64,000 nucleotides of DNA from Notamacropus eugenii (Eukaryota > Chordata > Mammalia > Diprotodontia > Macropodidae): contig NC_092878.1 of NCBI RefSeq assembly GCF_028372415.1, positions 139,954,804-140,018,803 of the forward strand, given 5' to 3'. Both the position numbers and the translations under genes were made by a program. This document shows, in pieces, positions 20,347 through 32,800 of the stretch (its first letter is position 1; every line of letters starts with the position of its first letter). The notes under the pieces were generated by a model. The model had not been told where the DNA came from. It ran no database searches and was given only the letters and a program-made list of their open reading frames with translations.

Positions 20347-21195
20347 CTATGACTAAGATTGATAGATTGGTTATTTTAATGAATAAATGGGGTGAAGTTA
20401 CTTGATTCAGGTACTAGAGCAAGGCTAACTATATCTCCCCCTCATAGTTCTAGGGGTACCAGTGAGAAGTCAGGGATGATTCTTTTAAGCCACTGGATCA
20501 AGGTACTAGTGAGTATACCTCTCCTAAAAAAGTTATCAGTTGAGATTTTTAGTCAGCTTCAAGTAGCTTTTTAGAAAAGGGATATTTACTCATTTAGTGC
20601 AATGAGAATAGCTGAAACAACCTGATCTCGCCCCCTCCAAAAAAAGTCTGTGATACATTCTCCCACAATTAAACAAATACCAGGGGAAAGTTGAATTAAG
20701 TTTAGAGAACAAATATTACAAAGGAGTAACCAACTCACAGATCCTTGTTGCTGAAAATCCTTTTCCCTCTTTGTGGGATGCTTCAGAAGTTCCCCTTGAG
20801 CATGGTCTGTTTTCTTTGCCTATCTCTTTAAAGAACTATCAGTGTTCTTCTAGTCTATCCCTTACTTTCAGTGGGTCCAGAGATGCCACCAGGACACAGA
20901 TGAGAAAATGGTACCAGGTTCCAACTCCCTCCAGATCCTTTGGAATTCAAAAGGTCTTTCTTCAAGTGCAAGGAGCAGGAAGGAGGCTTAGGACAAGACT
21001 GTTCCTTCCCCCATTCTAACCCTGTTAGTTGCTCCTTAGGGGTTCAACTGGAACTCCAAACTCTCAAAAGACTCCAGTTTCAAGTAATCCCAAATGTCAT
21101 TTCAATACCTGGGACTTTTCAGAATTAATTTAACGTGTATGACTAAGATTGCTAGATTGGGTATTTTAATGACTACTTTAAGTGGGGTGAGGCTA
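20347..21195. repeat. Segment bounded by a diverged ~65-bp direct repeat
   Basis: 'atgactaagattgatagatt' near 20347 recurs as 'atgactaagattgctagatt' near 21138. The similarity continues through 'attttaatga' and 'ggggtga', a short gap apart. The 725 bp between them resemble no element I know. It could be an LTR-type or other transposon remnant, or a local duplication. Confidence 0.35.
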
Positions 21196-21349
21196 TTTGA
21201 TTAAGTAAATCAATCCATACCATTCTTAAAAGCAAAGCAAATCAACACCATTCTCTCATTTAAGGCTATCTATATTCTAGTCCTACCTTGGCTATCCTAA
21301 ATTATGTCTGGTTAATCTCCAATAATGATATTAAAAGAATCCGAGAAAT

Positions 21350-21520
21350 CTCCCTCTCCATATTCTTCTCTCTCTTCTAACTGTATGCTGTCTCTTTGTC
21401 TTTCTGTCTCTGTCAGTCTACCTGTGTCCCTATATCTCTGTGTCTCTGACTATCTCTATTTCTCTGTCTCTTTCTCCCTGATTTTCCACTCCACCTCCCC
21501 TTTTCTCTTCTTTTTTTTGC
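21350..21520 (+). repeat. CT-rich low-complexity tract
   Basis: Imperfect TCTCTG/TCTGTC units. They create a serine/leucine-rich frame without homology, which is not a gene. Confidence 0.7.
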
Positions 21521-23290
21521 CTCCCCCAACATAGAACAGAAAGAAAAAAAGACTGTGTTCATTAGTACAATCACCACAGTCACAGCTACTGTACTCACAA
21601 ACGAATTTTCCATTAACTTTTCAACAACCTAAAGATTGTGATGATTAGTTCCACAACTACACTTTCAGAACAGTGGTGTAAGAGCTTTCCAGTGTTATAT
21701 ATATCCTTGAACAAGTAATTTACAAACTTTTAGCCACAAAGAAATTAGGTAAGCATTTGAGCTGAACATGGTAATTAGAGAATAGATCCCTGGTTCTGTA
21801 ATGAGGAAAGCTATTCTTGATGTCTAACTCCCTGAAACTGTGGATAACTGCACAACAGTCAATACCTCCTTTGTTCTTGGTCCAGTTTAGACCTGACAAG
21901 TAAGTAGTGTATAAGCAATCTAAAGGAAGAACCTTGTTAGTCCCAGGTAGGGCAGCAAAATGAATGATTCTCTAGCTCACAAAAATCCATCATAAAATGA
22001 ATCAATGACTTCTCATTTTAAAGGATATTTTCTTGGTAATGAACACATTTTATTGCAGGGGTTCTGAATCTAAAAACAGAAAAGGAAGCAACATTAATAA
22101 CAGTAGCAGAAACTAATAGCTTGCAAAGGGAACTGAGGAAACAACTCTGGCAACTGTGACAACAGAGGGAGCAGCAGTGAAAGGTTTTAGCTCTCCATTT
22201 ATTAGAACATGTAACTAGCATGAGGACTTTCATATTCTCCATGGAGTCGGGTAATAATATTAAGACAGTCAATATGCTATTGGAAGAAAAAGAATGAAGT
22301 CAATGCATCCAAGAGTCTGATATATTGAGAGTTGAGAAATCAACTGTGGCTAACTTTTTTTTCATCCATTCTGTAACCAACGTAAAATCAGAAATAGCTG
22401 ATTACACACTGTTGGTGTCATTCTAACAGAGAGAAATAGCCTTTTCAATGTGAAAGCTACTGAGAGCCTCTTGCCTTACTGCAAATGTCACCTCAGAGAA
22501 AACCCACTATTTCAAATCAGAGTAAGCAGGAACAAAAAGAGACAAAGTTATGACTGCAACTAACAAAATATAGGTGATATCTTTACATGCAAGAACCAGA
22601 GTAGGCATCAATACCTTGTATGTTGCTGGCCACTTTATCTTTGGATCTGTATTTCTTCAGCATAATTTTAGACACATTTTCTCTCTTCTGGGCAGAGAAT
22701 AGGCAAAATCCTTTACCAAATATCATCAGATTCCTAACTAATTATTGAATTTATTTTTTTCCTAAATTGAAAGATATTTGAGTCCATGGGTAATGTTGTG
22801 GTTGTGTCCCTATCACTCAGCTAGGATTTAAACTCAAGGATTAAGGAGCAACTATCGGCAGATTTATGGATTAGGATGAAATCTGCATTTTTGAGTGTCA
22901 GTTGCAATCATTTATTCTAGATTTACTAAGAATTTGTGCCTTCTAAAGAACTCTCATTTTAAGGGAATTCTGAAAATGGGCTCCTGCTACTTAAAGTACT
23001 AGTAATTCATAGGCATTGGTAAATCAAAGAACTTCATCTTTTATGGAGAAGAAATAATGACAGTCGTAAACTGAAACCTCTTTCTACAGCAATGTTTTTA
23101 ATTGCATATCACATATATTTAACCTAAGTAGGCTTGTTCGTATTTATTTCCTGCACTAATCCAAAATCTGACATTATTAACTCAGGCTAAGAAATAATAA
23201 TCTCAGGGCAGGGATATAATGGAAAATGCACTGACGGCAGGTCATAAGACTAAGGTTCCAAACTCAGAACAAAACCAAAGGAGCTAAATG
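21521..23290. other. No recognised feature
   Basis: About 1.8 kb of AT-rich sequence without repeat families or coding signals that I can identify. The frame at 22018-22272 (minus) has no recognisable domain. Confidence 0.45.
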
Positions 23291-23295
23291 ACTAT

Positions 23296-23545
23296 GAAAG
23301 CTAAATGGTACTGTGGATAAACTTCTGCATTTGGAGTCAGGAATATCTGAATTCAAATTCAGCCTTAGATACTTATTATTTGTGTAATACTGGGCAAGTC
23401 ACTTCTGTCTGCCTCAATGTCCTCATCTGTATCTTGGAAATAATGATAACACTTCTTCATGGTGTTGTTGTGGAGATTATTGGGATAACATATATAAAAG
23501 TGATTTGAAAGCCTTAAAGTGTTATATAAATACTAGCTATGAAAA
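23296..23545 (+). mobile_element. tRNA-derived SINE with MIR-like 3' part
   Basis: Head 'gctaaatggtactgtggata', 'gagtcaggaatatctgaatt', 'gtaatactgggcaagtcact', then 'aataatgataacacttcttc' and 'gttatataaatactagctat'. A second tail-like piece follows at about 23555-23640 and another head-like piece at 23690-23760, suggesting several overlapping old SINEs. Confidence 0.7.
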
Positions 23546-23760
23546 TAACCATAATTCTCTCCTGACCTCAGTTTCCTCATTTGCATTGAACTTCAAACTG
23601 CTAGATCTCTCCCAACACTAGTGTTATACACTATATGTCAAATGGGTACAATTCTAAAATTGTCAAAAGAGTATTAAACTTGACTTCAACTGGCTTTGCA
23701 TCCCAATTATGACACTTCATGGGCATATGATACTAGGCAAGCTACTTAGTCTTCTATGGA

Positions 23761-24080
23761 TAAAGAACTTTACCTGTTTCTCCCCTGGTCCCCCAGGTTA
23801 AAAAACTGGAGTCTCAGTGTATTTTATTGTTGTCTCAAGTATGTATGGGGTGAGTAAACAAGCATGGAGCCTTTTTAAATTTAACCAAAATTTCTCTTTA
23901 TGTACAGAAACAATTCTTTTGCAAACAGTATGTATACATTTAAGACAAATGCATTTTTTCACATTTCTCTCTTTAGACATAAGAATTTTTATTTATTCAA
24001 AAAACTTGTCCTATTTGTCATGTTTTTTCTAAGTGTGGACATTCCATATTATTAAATAATGAAGAAATACACACATAGAA
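23761..24080. other. No recognised feature
   Basis: AT-rich sequence. The open frames on both strands here overlap each other and have no homology that I can see. Confidence 0.4.
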
Positions 24081-24084
24081 CCTG

Positions 24085-25560
24085 TGGTTTCTGCTCAGGT
24101 TTTGGTTTTTCAGCATACCTTGTTATTTGGGATATAAAAACAATTTTTTTTTAAAATTTACTATTCCTTTTGCCATAATACAATATTCTTTTTTATCTGA
24201 ACTTCCATTTTGAATATATCTGCTTTTTTTGAACAGGCTACTTTATGATAAAATTTAGTCAAATTTTAGCTTTTATCTTCATATACATACATACGTACAT
24301 ATATATATGTATATATATATATGGTTTTTTTGTTTTAGATGTGTTTCCTATAGGCAACTAGTCATTGAATTTATAGTAGCCAGTGTTACATTTTTCAGAT
24401 TTGGTTTATTCCTCTCTTTATCTACCATCAATTTCAATACTAAGGTAACAGTGTCATTTGAAGATACTTTCTTTCCTTAGCTTCTCTTTAAAAATTTAGA
24501 TGACTTTTGTTCTTACATATTTTACAAATATATCCCTTCTTCCCCCTCCATCCACTGTCTTTAACTTTTAAAAATTTCAATCATTTTTCTTAATTTCAAA
24601 ATTACTATGACGTGCACTGTTTTCATTAGATTGTGATCTCAAGGGGAAACCTAACTCATTTGGCATGTGGTATTTCTCTACACAACAGGAATTTAATGTT
24701 TACTGAACTGAATTGAAGCCAATACAATGCCGTTAAATTTATCTGTTAGAGGTTTGAAAACTTTATAATCACAGCTGTAGTTATCAATATGTTTTAAGCA
24801 CCTTTTGTTGAATGAATTTAGTTACTTACTCACCTAAAAGAAACATTGTTGCACCTCTCTGAGCTTAGTTCTTTTCAGTTGAAATCCTTTGTCACAGAAT
24901 TCTTTGAAGGGATCAAGTGTAATTCTTCTGCCTTCCAAAAGAAGGTTAAGGTTTGCTGCAAAGTTGATTCTAGGAATCAAGCCCACATCTTCTAGTTTTA
25001 AGTATTTGTATTCTTGACTAACTGTCCTTTTCTCCTTTTGTTTGTCTGGAAAGTCTTATGAAATGCTGAATGGTAATTTCTGATATATGATTTTCTCTGT
25101 TTTTGAAGTTTAGGTGATTTTTTTATCTCTTGTAGATTTTGGAGCTTGATGTACCTTGAAGACTTGAATTTTAGGTTCCTTCTTGTTAAGATTCTGAATT
25201 GTATTTTTTTCTTATTGTAATGTGTTATTAATTCTTGGAAATTTTCTTGAATTATTTCTTGAATTATTTTCCTTCTCATTGCCTTTTGGAGAGAAAATTA
25301 GGTTTTGTTCTCCTGAGGGTTGGTCACTTTTTCATGCACTGCAATCATTTTTTTTAGGTCTGTTACATTCCAGACTTATTCTTCCACTTCGTTTTTGCTA
25401 TCCATTTTTTTTTTGTTCTGGTGCACCATTGTCTCATTTTTTTTATTGTTTCCACCAGTATTTTACCTATGATGATACTCATTTCTTTGTAATTCCCCTT
25501 TATTTTCTTACATGTTTCTTTGGCTGAAATCATGTCTTCTTTCAGTTCCTTTAGACTACC
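24085..25560 (-). mobile_element. Ancient L1 fragment, minus strand
   Basis: The minus-strand frame at 24998-25279 reads as a worn L1 ORF1 RRM/C-terminal stretch ('IIQEIIQENFQEL', later 'KSSRYIKLQNLQEIKKSPKL'). The region near 24300-24420 ('gatgtgtttcctataggcaa') resembles antisense LINE coding sequence. Many stops and indels show great age. Borders are approximate, and it may be more than one insertion. Confidence 0.45.
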
Positions 25561-25900
25561 TCATATCCAAAACAGTTGATCCCTTGGCATTTCTTGAGTT
25601 GCTTTTGCTACTGCCTCAGGAGGAGTAAAGCAAATCTTGGATTAATTCTGAAATCCAAATTAAACTCAGAAATGAATACCATCTCAAACGCTCTGTAATT
25701 GTTTGTGGTGGTACTTTCCCTGTCATAGGTTTATCACTTCATTCCTCCTCTTGTAGTCTGGCCTTGGCTGGACTGCCCCAAGGGCTTTAAGGAAAATTGT
25801 TGTCCTCTATCTCAGTATCCTGGGCAACAGCCTGAGGTCAAACTGGTAATGGGCATCCTGACTTTATAAGATTTTTTAAAAACATCTTTTGGAATAGGAC
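25561..25900. other. No recognised feature
   Basis: Nothing identified; no frame above background. Confidence 0.4.
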
Positions 25901-25904
25901 CATA

Positions 25905-26095
25905 GGATCTTCGAGATGCTAGAGGTAGCTCAAATATCTTCTAGTCCCATCCTTTCATTTTGCAGATGAAGTGACTGAGGTTGAAAAAAGGCAAATGACT
26001 TGCCCAGGTTCAGAAGGGTGGCACAGTTGGGATTTGAACCCAGATTCTCAGATTCTAAAGCCAATGTGTTTATTCCATTGTATTACTTGTATTTG
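25905..26095 (-). mobile_element. MIR-like SINE remnant
   Basis: Plus-strand text 'cattttgcagatgaagtgac', 'aaatgacttgcccaggttca' and 'gggatttgaacccagattct' is the reverse complement of a tRNA-derived SINE body. Members of this type are spread over all mammals. Confidence 0.75.
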
Positions 26096-26384
26096 GCAAA
26101 GAGTTTATTAATTTTTAAAAATAACTAATGCTGGTTGAGCTGAATTCTCACATGCGACAAATTGACTAAAATAATTTCCACATGAAAATTAAAATAGTGG
26201 AAACTCTTTGGGGTCAGGGCAGGAAATGTTTTGTATTTGACTTAGCTAGAAGGTGCTCTTCAATGGATGGAGGCAGAAAGCCTAGTGGAGGGAGAGATAT
26301 TTCACAATGTCAGAAAGATTCAAGTTCTGACATCACTTAAATTCACAGTGCTCTTGGCAACTCTGCAATGAATATAGACTTTAA

Positions 26385-26560
26385 GATTTAGGACTCAGGT
26401 AAGGAGGCAGGGTTGTGTAATGAAGAAAGGCTGGGATGTGAGTAAGAACCACTAGGTTGCATTCCTGCTTCAGACACTTCTTAAATGCATAATTTAACCT
26501 CTTAGGGTTTGTCATCTCATTTCAAAAATGACAGCTTCTAACTCTCAGTTTCTTATTCTC
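26385..26560 (+). repeat. Old SINE remnant
   Basis: 'ttgtgtaatgaagaaaggct', 'attcctgcttcagacacttc' and 'aacctcttagggtttgtcat' follow the SINE order in plus orientation, with high divergence. Confidence 0.5.
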
Positions 26561-26631
26561 TAAGTGAAGGTATAAATGACATTCATACAGGGCTCCCTAT
26601 GCCATTGACTCAACAGGTTAAGTGAAAGTTT

Positions 26632-26633
26632 GG

Positions 26634-26667
<34 letters not shown>
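26632..26667 (+). repeat. (TG)n microsatellite
   Basis: Uninterrupted TG dinucleotides, about 16 units. Confidence 0.95.
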
Positions 26668-26668
<1 letters not shown>

Positions 26669-26719
26669 AGCAGCTAATATAGTGCCTTGCCATAGTAGGG
26701 TACTTGAGAAATGTTTGTT

Positions 26720-28216
26720 GGAGGGGCACAGCCAAGATGGCCCAGCAACAGCATGGAATTTTTAGAGTACTCTCACCAATCCCAGCCAAATACTTGTAAA
26801 AATGGCTCTAAATCAGTTCTGGAGCTGTAGAACCCACAGAATGAGAGAGTGAAGCAAATCACCAGCACAAGACAGACAGCCTGGAAGGTCAAGGAAGTAT
26901 CTATTGCACCACGCTGGGAGCAGAGTACAGTTCAGGGTGGCCTGTGAGTGCACAGAGGGGATCTGAGTGGGCCTTGGGGAGACTGAATCTCTTGCACCTG
27001 TGGTAGTTTCCAGACTTCATAACCCCAAAACACTGAGGAAAAATTGGAAGGTCAGTGGAAAAAGCCTGGGGGACTAATGTGGGAGAGTGGAGAGGTCTGA
27101 AAAACCGAGTATAATACATGGGGGGGAATGGCCATTCAATGAAACAAAAGACTTTCAAGAATTCTTGATGAAAAGACCAGAGCTGAATAGAAAATTTGAC
27201 TTTCAAACACAAGAATCAAGAGAAGCATGAAAAGGTAAACAAGAAATAGAAATCATAAGAGACTTACTGAAATTGAACTTTTTCATTCCTACACGGAAAG
27301 ATAGTATTTGTAACTCTTGAGACTTTTCTCAGTATTTGGGTAGTTGGAGAAATTATATACATATTGACAGAGGGCACAGGGTGAGTTGAATAGGAAGCGA
27401 TGATAAAAAATAAAATTAAGGGATGAGAGAGGAATCTTTTGGAAGAATAAAAGGAGAAATAGAATGGGGCAAATTATCTCTCATGAAAGAGGCAAGAAAA
27501 AACTTTTTCAAAGGAGGTGAAAAGAGGGGAGATGAGAGGGAAAAAGTAAAGCTTATTCTCATCACATTTGGCTTGAGGAGGGAATAACATGCACACTCAA
27601 TTTGTTATGAAATTCTATCTTACACTCCAGGAAAGTAGGGGAGAAGAAGATAAGTGGACTGTTGAGGGATGATAGAAAGGAGGGTAAGTGGGAAGAAGGA
27701 GCAATTAGAAGTAAACAGTTTTGAAGAGGGATAAGGTCTAAAGAGAGAATAGAATAAATGGGGGGCAGGATAGGATGGAAGGAAATATAGTTAGTCTTTC
27801 ACAACATGACTTTTGTTAAAGTCTTTTGCATAACTACACATGTATAACCTATATTGAATTGCTTACCTTCTCAGTGGGGATGGGTGGGGAGGGAGGAAGG
27901 GAGAGAAGTTGGAACTCAAAGTTTTAAAAAAGAATGTTAAAAATTGTTTTTACATGCAATTAAGGAATAAGATATATAGGTAATGGGATATAGACATCTA
28001 TTTTGCCCTACAAGAATAAAGAGGAAATGAGGATCAGGGAAGGGAGGGGTGTGATAGAAGGGAAGGCAGATTGGGGAAAGGAGTAATCAAAATGCACTGT
28101 CTTGGAATGTGGGAGAGGGGAGAGATGGGGAGAAAATTTGGAACATAAAATCTTCTGGAAATGAATGTTGAAAACTAAAAATAAATAAAGAAATTTTATA
28201 AAGAATAAAAGACAAA
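26720..28216 (+). mobile_element. Internally deleted HAL1, copy G
   Basis: The 5' end ('gaggggcacagccaagatgg') and 3' end are both present, and the copy is flanked by 'agaaatgtttgtt' (26707-26719 and 28217-28229), a perfect 13-bp duplication. At about 27080-27110 it jumps from 5' UTR sequence to the last ~120 codons' worth of ORF1 ('gagtataatacatggggg'). Most of ORF1 is therefore missing. Because both ends are normal, the loss happened before or during retrotransposition, or as a later internal deletion. Confidence 0.85.
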
Positions 28217-28992
28217 AGAAATGTTTGTTATTTTTTTCTTTGAAAAAACATTTTGGCGGCAGAATCAAGATGGCAGAGAAGAAGCAGAGATGTACTTGAG
28301 TGCTCCACCCAGACTGGAAAAAGTCACTGAACAAATTCTAGAGCACAGAATCCACAAAATGTCAGAGTGGAACAGATTTCCCACCCAAGACGATCTGGAA
28401 GGCTAACAGGATGTTTCTATTGCATTGGAGCACAGCTCTGCTCCTGCACAGACAGGTCTGAAGCAGGCCTCAAGGTCCTGAATCACTGCACTGAGGACTT
28501 CTCAACCCACAACACTAAAGATAGCTTCAAAGGTCAGAGGGAAAGCTCTCTCATCTGGGTGAGAGAGGAAAGCAGTCTGGTGCCAACGCCTTCCCCAGAC
28601 CCAGGAGAGCGACTCTGTTGCTGGCAGCTGCTTCTGGTGCCATAGGCCTACAGAGAGTGAGTGGAATCGAGCAGCTGATCTGCATCTCAATCCTGAGTGG
28701 CAGTCTTGGGGTGAGGAAGTGCACTGGTGTGGTACAGCTGGTGGTGGCTGCATAGAGGGAATCCTACACACAGTTCTAGGGCAGAAAAGAGTGCTTATGA
28801 TTTCTCACAGACCAGAGTGTAGACCAGGAGAAGAGCATACACCTCTTCTTTGATCATAATACTTTGGTGAAACTGAGAATGTACAGGTCACTGGAGATAT
28901 CTCTGAAAGCAGATGCACAAATCCCCTGAAATTTAGGGCAGTGCACCCTCGACTTCACAAGAAGCTCAGAGGTGAAGCAACCGGCTGAGAAA

Positions 28993-30612
28993 ATGATCAA
29001 ACAGGGGAAAATGAGACTATAGAAGGCTACTTATTTTGGTGTAAAGATATTTCCTTTAGATAAGGAAGTTCAAAGCATACAACTCAAGGAAGACAGCAAG
29101 GTCAAGGCTCCTACATCCAAAGCCTGCTAGAAAAATATGAAATTGTCTCAGACCATGTAAGAGCTCAAAATGAATTTTGAAAATCAAGTAAGAGAAGTAG
29201 AGGAAAAATTAGGAAGATAAATGAGAATGATGTAAGAAAATCATGAAAAGCAAATCACCAACTTGCTAAAGGAGACACAAAAAATTGCTGAAGAAAATAG
29301 CACCTTTAAAAATAGACTAACACAAATGGCTAAAGAGATCTAAAAACATTGAGGAAAAGAATGCCTTAAAAAACACAATTGGCCAAATGGAAAATGAGGT
29401 GAAAAAGTTCACTGAAGAAAATAATTCCTTCAAAATTAGAAAGGAGCAAATGGAAGCTAATGACTTATTAGAAATCAAGAAATTATACAACAAAACCAAA
29501 AGAATGAAAAAAAAATAGAAGACAATGTGAAACATCTCACTGGAAAAACAACTAACCTGGAAAACAGATCTAGGAGAGATTAATTTAAAAATTACTGATC
29601 TACCTGAAAACCATGATCAAAAAAGAGCCTAGACATCATTTTTCAAGAAATTATCAAGGAAAACTGCCCTGATATTCTATGATCAGAGGGAAAAATTGAC
29701 ATGGAAAGAATCCACAGATCACCTCCTGAAAATGTAATGGAATACTATTGTACTATGAGAAATGATGGACAGGAAGACTTCAGAGAGATCTGGAAGGTCA
29801 TACATGAACTGATGCTGGGTGAAAGGAGCAGAACCAGGAGATCATTGTACACAGTAGCAACCACAGTGTGGGAGGAATTTTTCAGGTAGACTTAGAGCTT
29901 CACAGCAATGTAAGGACTTAAAATATTTCCAAAGGACTTTTGAGGCAAAATGCTATACAAAACCAGAGAAAGAACTATGGAATTGGAATGTAGAATGAAG
30001 CAGAATATTTTCTCTTGTGTTATATTTTGTTTTGTTTGCGTTTTTCTCATGGTTTCTCCCATTCATTTTTATTCTTCCATGTAAGGTGACTATGTGAAAA
30101 GGTGATTAATGTGAATATATGTGTAGAACTCATATAAGATTGCATGACATCTCAGGGAGGGAGAGGAGAAGGAGCAGGAGAAAATCTAAGTCTTATGGAA
30201 GTGATTGTAGAAAACTAAAAACAGATAAATTGATGAAATAAGAAACAAAAAGAGATCCCAAAAGGAAAACTCCCAGGAATATTGTAGCCAAATTCCAGAG
30301 CTCACAGGTCAAGAAGAAAAGTTTACAAGGAGCCAGAAAGAAGCAATTCAAATATTGTGGAAACAATCAGGATAACACAGTATTTAGCAGCTTCTGCACT
30401 AAGGGATTAGAGGGCTTGGGATATGATATTCCAGAAGTTAAAGGAGCTAGGATTAAAACCAAGAATCTCTAACCCAGTAAAACTTAGTATCATGATTAAG
30501 GGGAAAAAGTGAAATTTCAATGAAAGGAAGGACTTCCAAGCATTCTTACAGAAAAGACCAGAGCTGAATAGAAAATTTGACATTCAAATACAAGAATCAA
30601 AAGAAACTTGAA
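28993..30612 (+). pseudogene. HAL1 ORF1 pseudogene (copy H), interrupted by L1
   Basis: The start region 'atgatcaaacaggggaaaat' is shifted, and several stops are visible ('taagagctcaaaatg', 'gaagataaatgag'). The RRM entry is recognisable near 29550-29600 and the C-terminal region near 30420-30600. The reading is split by the L1 at 29733-30248. Confidence 0.8.
29733..30248 (+). mobile_element. 5'-truncated L1 3' end nested in HAL1 copy H
   Basis: It opens in the last codons of L1 ORF2 ('MEYYCTMRNDGQEDFREIW', about 29737-29795) and runs through the L1 3' UTR ('ccacagtgtgggaggaattt', 'tttctcatggtttctcccat', 'tgcatgacatctcagggagg') to an A-rich end. HAL1 ORF1 resumes directly behind it ('agagatcccaaaaggaaaac'). 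Clear target duplications are not visible beyond a few A residues. Confidence 0.82.
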
Positions 30613-30736
30613 AAAGGTAAACAGGAAAGAGAAGCCATAGGGCACTTACTAAAGTTGAGCTGTTTACATTTCTACATGGAAGGATGATATTTGTAACTCT
30701 TGAGACCTTTCTCAGTATTAGAGTTGTTAAAGGGAA

Positions 30737-30954
30737 TATATATCATACAACAAAATACATATACATGCATACGTATGTGTGCATGTATATGTGTATGTGT
30801 ATATTATATATGTGTAGGTATGCATATATGTATGTATGTGTGCATATATTATGTATATGTGGTATATGTGTGCATATATACATTTGTGTATGCGTATATA
30901 TAGATAGATAGATATAGATATATAAATGTACATGTGTGTATGTATATACATATC
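30737..30954 (+). repeat. (ATGT)/(TATA)/(GATA) microsatellite in HAL1 3' UTR
   Basis: Irregular TATG, TGTA and GATA units. The overlapping open frames on both strands (Y/I/C/H-rich) are products of the repeat. Confidence 0.9.
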
Positions 30955-31114
30955 CCAAATATTCACACAGACTATCTGGGCCCAACCCCTGTGGTAGAGC
31001 ATTCTGAGCTCATATTGTTCTGATCAGTCACAGTTGGATACATTGAAATTTCACTTTATCATAGTGATGTTATTTTTGTCCTCTTCAAGAACAAAGAACA
31101 ACAACCCAAACAAC
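30955..31114 (+). mobile_element. SINE fragment inside the HAL1 microsatellite
   Basis: 'ctgtggtagagcattctgag', 'tgttctgatcagtcacagtt' and the end 'gtcctcttcaagaacaaaga' plus 'acaacaac' form the 3' half of a second marsupial SINE type. It divides the tetranucleotide array of copy H. Confidence 0.65.
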
Positions 31115-31145
31115 GATAGATAGATGATACATAGATAGATAGATG

Positions 31146-31213
<68 letters not shown>

Positions 31214-31238
31214 CATAGATACATAGATAGATAGATAC

Positions 31239-31301
<63 letters not shown>
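31115..31301 (+). repeat. (GATA)n microsatellite
   Basis: About 45 GATA units with a few TACATA interruptions, inside the HAL1 3' UTR. The long serine/tyrosine/leucine frame on the minus strand is a translation of this repeat. Confidence 0.95.
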
Positions 31302-32119
31302 CAGAGAGAAGGAGAGACAGAGACAGAGGGCACAGGGTGAGCTGAATATGAAGGGAGGATACCTAAAAAAATTGTGTTAAGAGGAATGTTATGGGAGAAA
31401 CAGAAAGGGAGAGGTAGAATGTAGTAAAGCATCTCACAAAAGAGGCAAGAAAAACTTTTACAATGGAGGTGAAGAAAGAAGAGGTAGAGGAAATGAATAA
31501 TCCTTATTGTCATTGGATTTGGCTCAAGGAGGGAACAACACACATTCAATTGGGTATGGAAATCTCTCTTACCACAGGAAGAGGGGGCAGGGGGGTGGGA
31601 AGGTGATAGAAGAGGGAAGATAATAGAAGGGATGGGAGATTGAGGGAACGGGTAACCAGAAACAACCACTTTTGTTGGGGAGGCAGGTCAAGGGAGAGAA
31701 TGGAATAAGTGGAGGGCAGGAAAGGACAGAGGAAAATGTGGTTAGTCTTTTGCAACATGATAGTTATGGAAGTGTTTTGCATGGCTACCCATGTATGACC
31801 CATATTGAATTGCTTGCTTTCTCAGTAAGGGTGGGTCGAAAGGGAGGAAGGGAGAGAATGTGGACCTCAAAGCTTTAAAAATGAACGTTAAAAATTGTTG
31901 TCTTTGCAACTGGGAAATAATTTGTATAAGCTGTGGAAGAAGGGGGGTGGTAAAAGAGAGCAAAGATTGGGGAAAGGGGTAGTTGGGGTACACGCTGTCA
32001 TTGGCTGGGAGGGAGGGGAGACATGGAGAGAAAGTTTGAAACTCCAAATCATGTGGAATTGAATGTTGAAAACTGGAAATAAATAAATTATAAACAAAAC
32101 ATTTTTCTCAGTTATTTAT

Positions 32120-32800
32120 CTTTCGAAAAACATTTTCTCAGTTAACAAGTATTTATATTCTCTCCTTCCCACTCAACCAGAAAAGAAAGAGAAAAAAAGC
32201 CCTTGTAATCAATAGACATAGTGAAGCAAAGCAAATTCTAATATTCACCGTTTCCAAAAAAATGTGTGTCTCATTTTGTCTATTCTATTATTTCTTTGCC
32301 AGAAGGTCGGTAAATTCTTTATCATTTCTCTGGAGCCATCGGTAATCATGGAGTTGATACCGTTTTTTAAAATCTTCAAAGTTCTTTGCCTTGGCAAAGT
32401 TGTTGTTAGAGCATAAATTTTTCTCTTGATTGTGCTTGTTTCCCTCTTCATCAGTTGACGCAAGTCTTTCCCAATTTCTCGGAAACCATGCCTTTCATCA
32501 TTTCTTACAGAACAATAATATTCTATTATAGTCATATGTATAATTTGCTCAGCCATTCTATCGATGTTGGGCACCCTTTTAAGTTTCCAATTCTTTGTCC
32601 TCACAAAAAGAGTGGTTTTCAATATTTTTATCCACCTATATTATTTTCCTCATTCTTTGATCTCTTTGAGGTTATTGGTCTAGTAGTTCTATCACGAAGT
32701 CAAAGGGTATGTATACTTTAGTAACTATGCGTAATTCTAATTTGCTTTGTAGAATAGCTGTTCCAATTCACAATTCCAACGTTTTATATAGGCATATCAG
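32120..32800 (-). mobile_element. Ancient L1 3' end
   Basis: The minus-strand frame at 32245-32622 gives 'TIIEYYCSVRNDERHGFREI' and 'MITDGSREMIKNL', the worn C-terminal end of L1 ORF2 and the following 3' UTR. It is much more diverged than the L1 at 10.8-13.7 kb. Confidence 0.65.

Larger units (their letters stand above)
28255..32095 (+). mobile_element. HAL1 copy H with nested L1, SINE and microsatellites
   Basis: Head 'ggcggcagaatcaagatggc', end 'gaatgttgaaaactggaaat'. Flanks 'aaaacatttt' (28245-28254 and 32096-32105) give a 10-bp duplication. The ORF1 region spans 28993-29732 and 30249-30612. An L1 3' end lies between these pieces, and a SINE plus tetranucleotide arrays lie in the 3' UTR. 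It starts only 25 bp after the right duplication of copy G. Confidence 0.88.

Noticed and set aside
30684-31669. Several long frames on both strands (up to 194 codons)
   Set aside because: They consist of TATG/GATA repeats and HAL1 3' UTR in translation.
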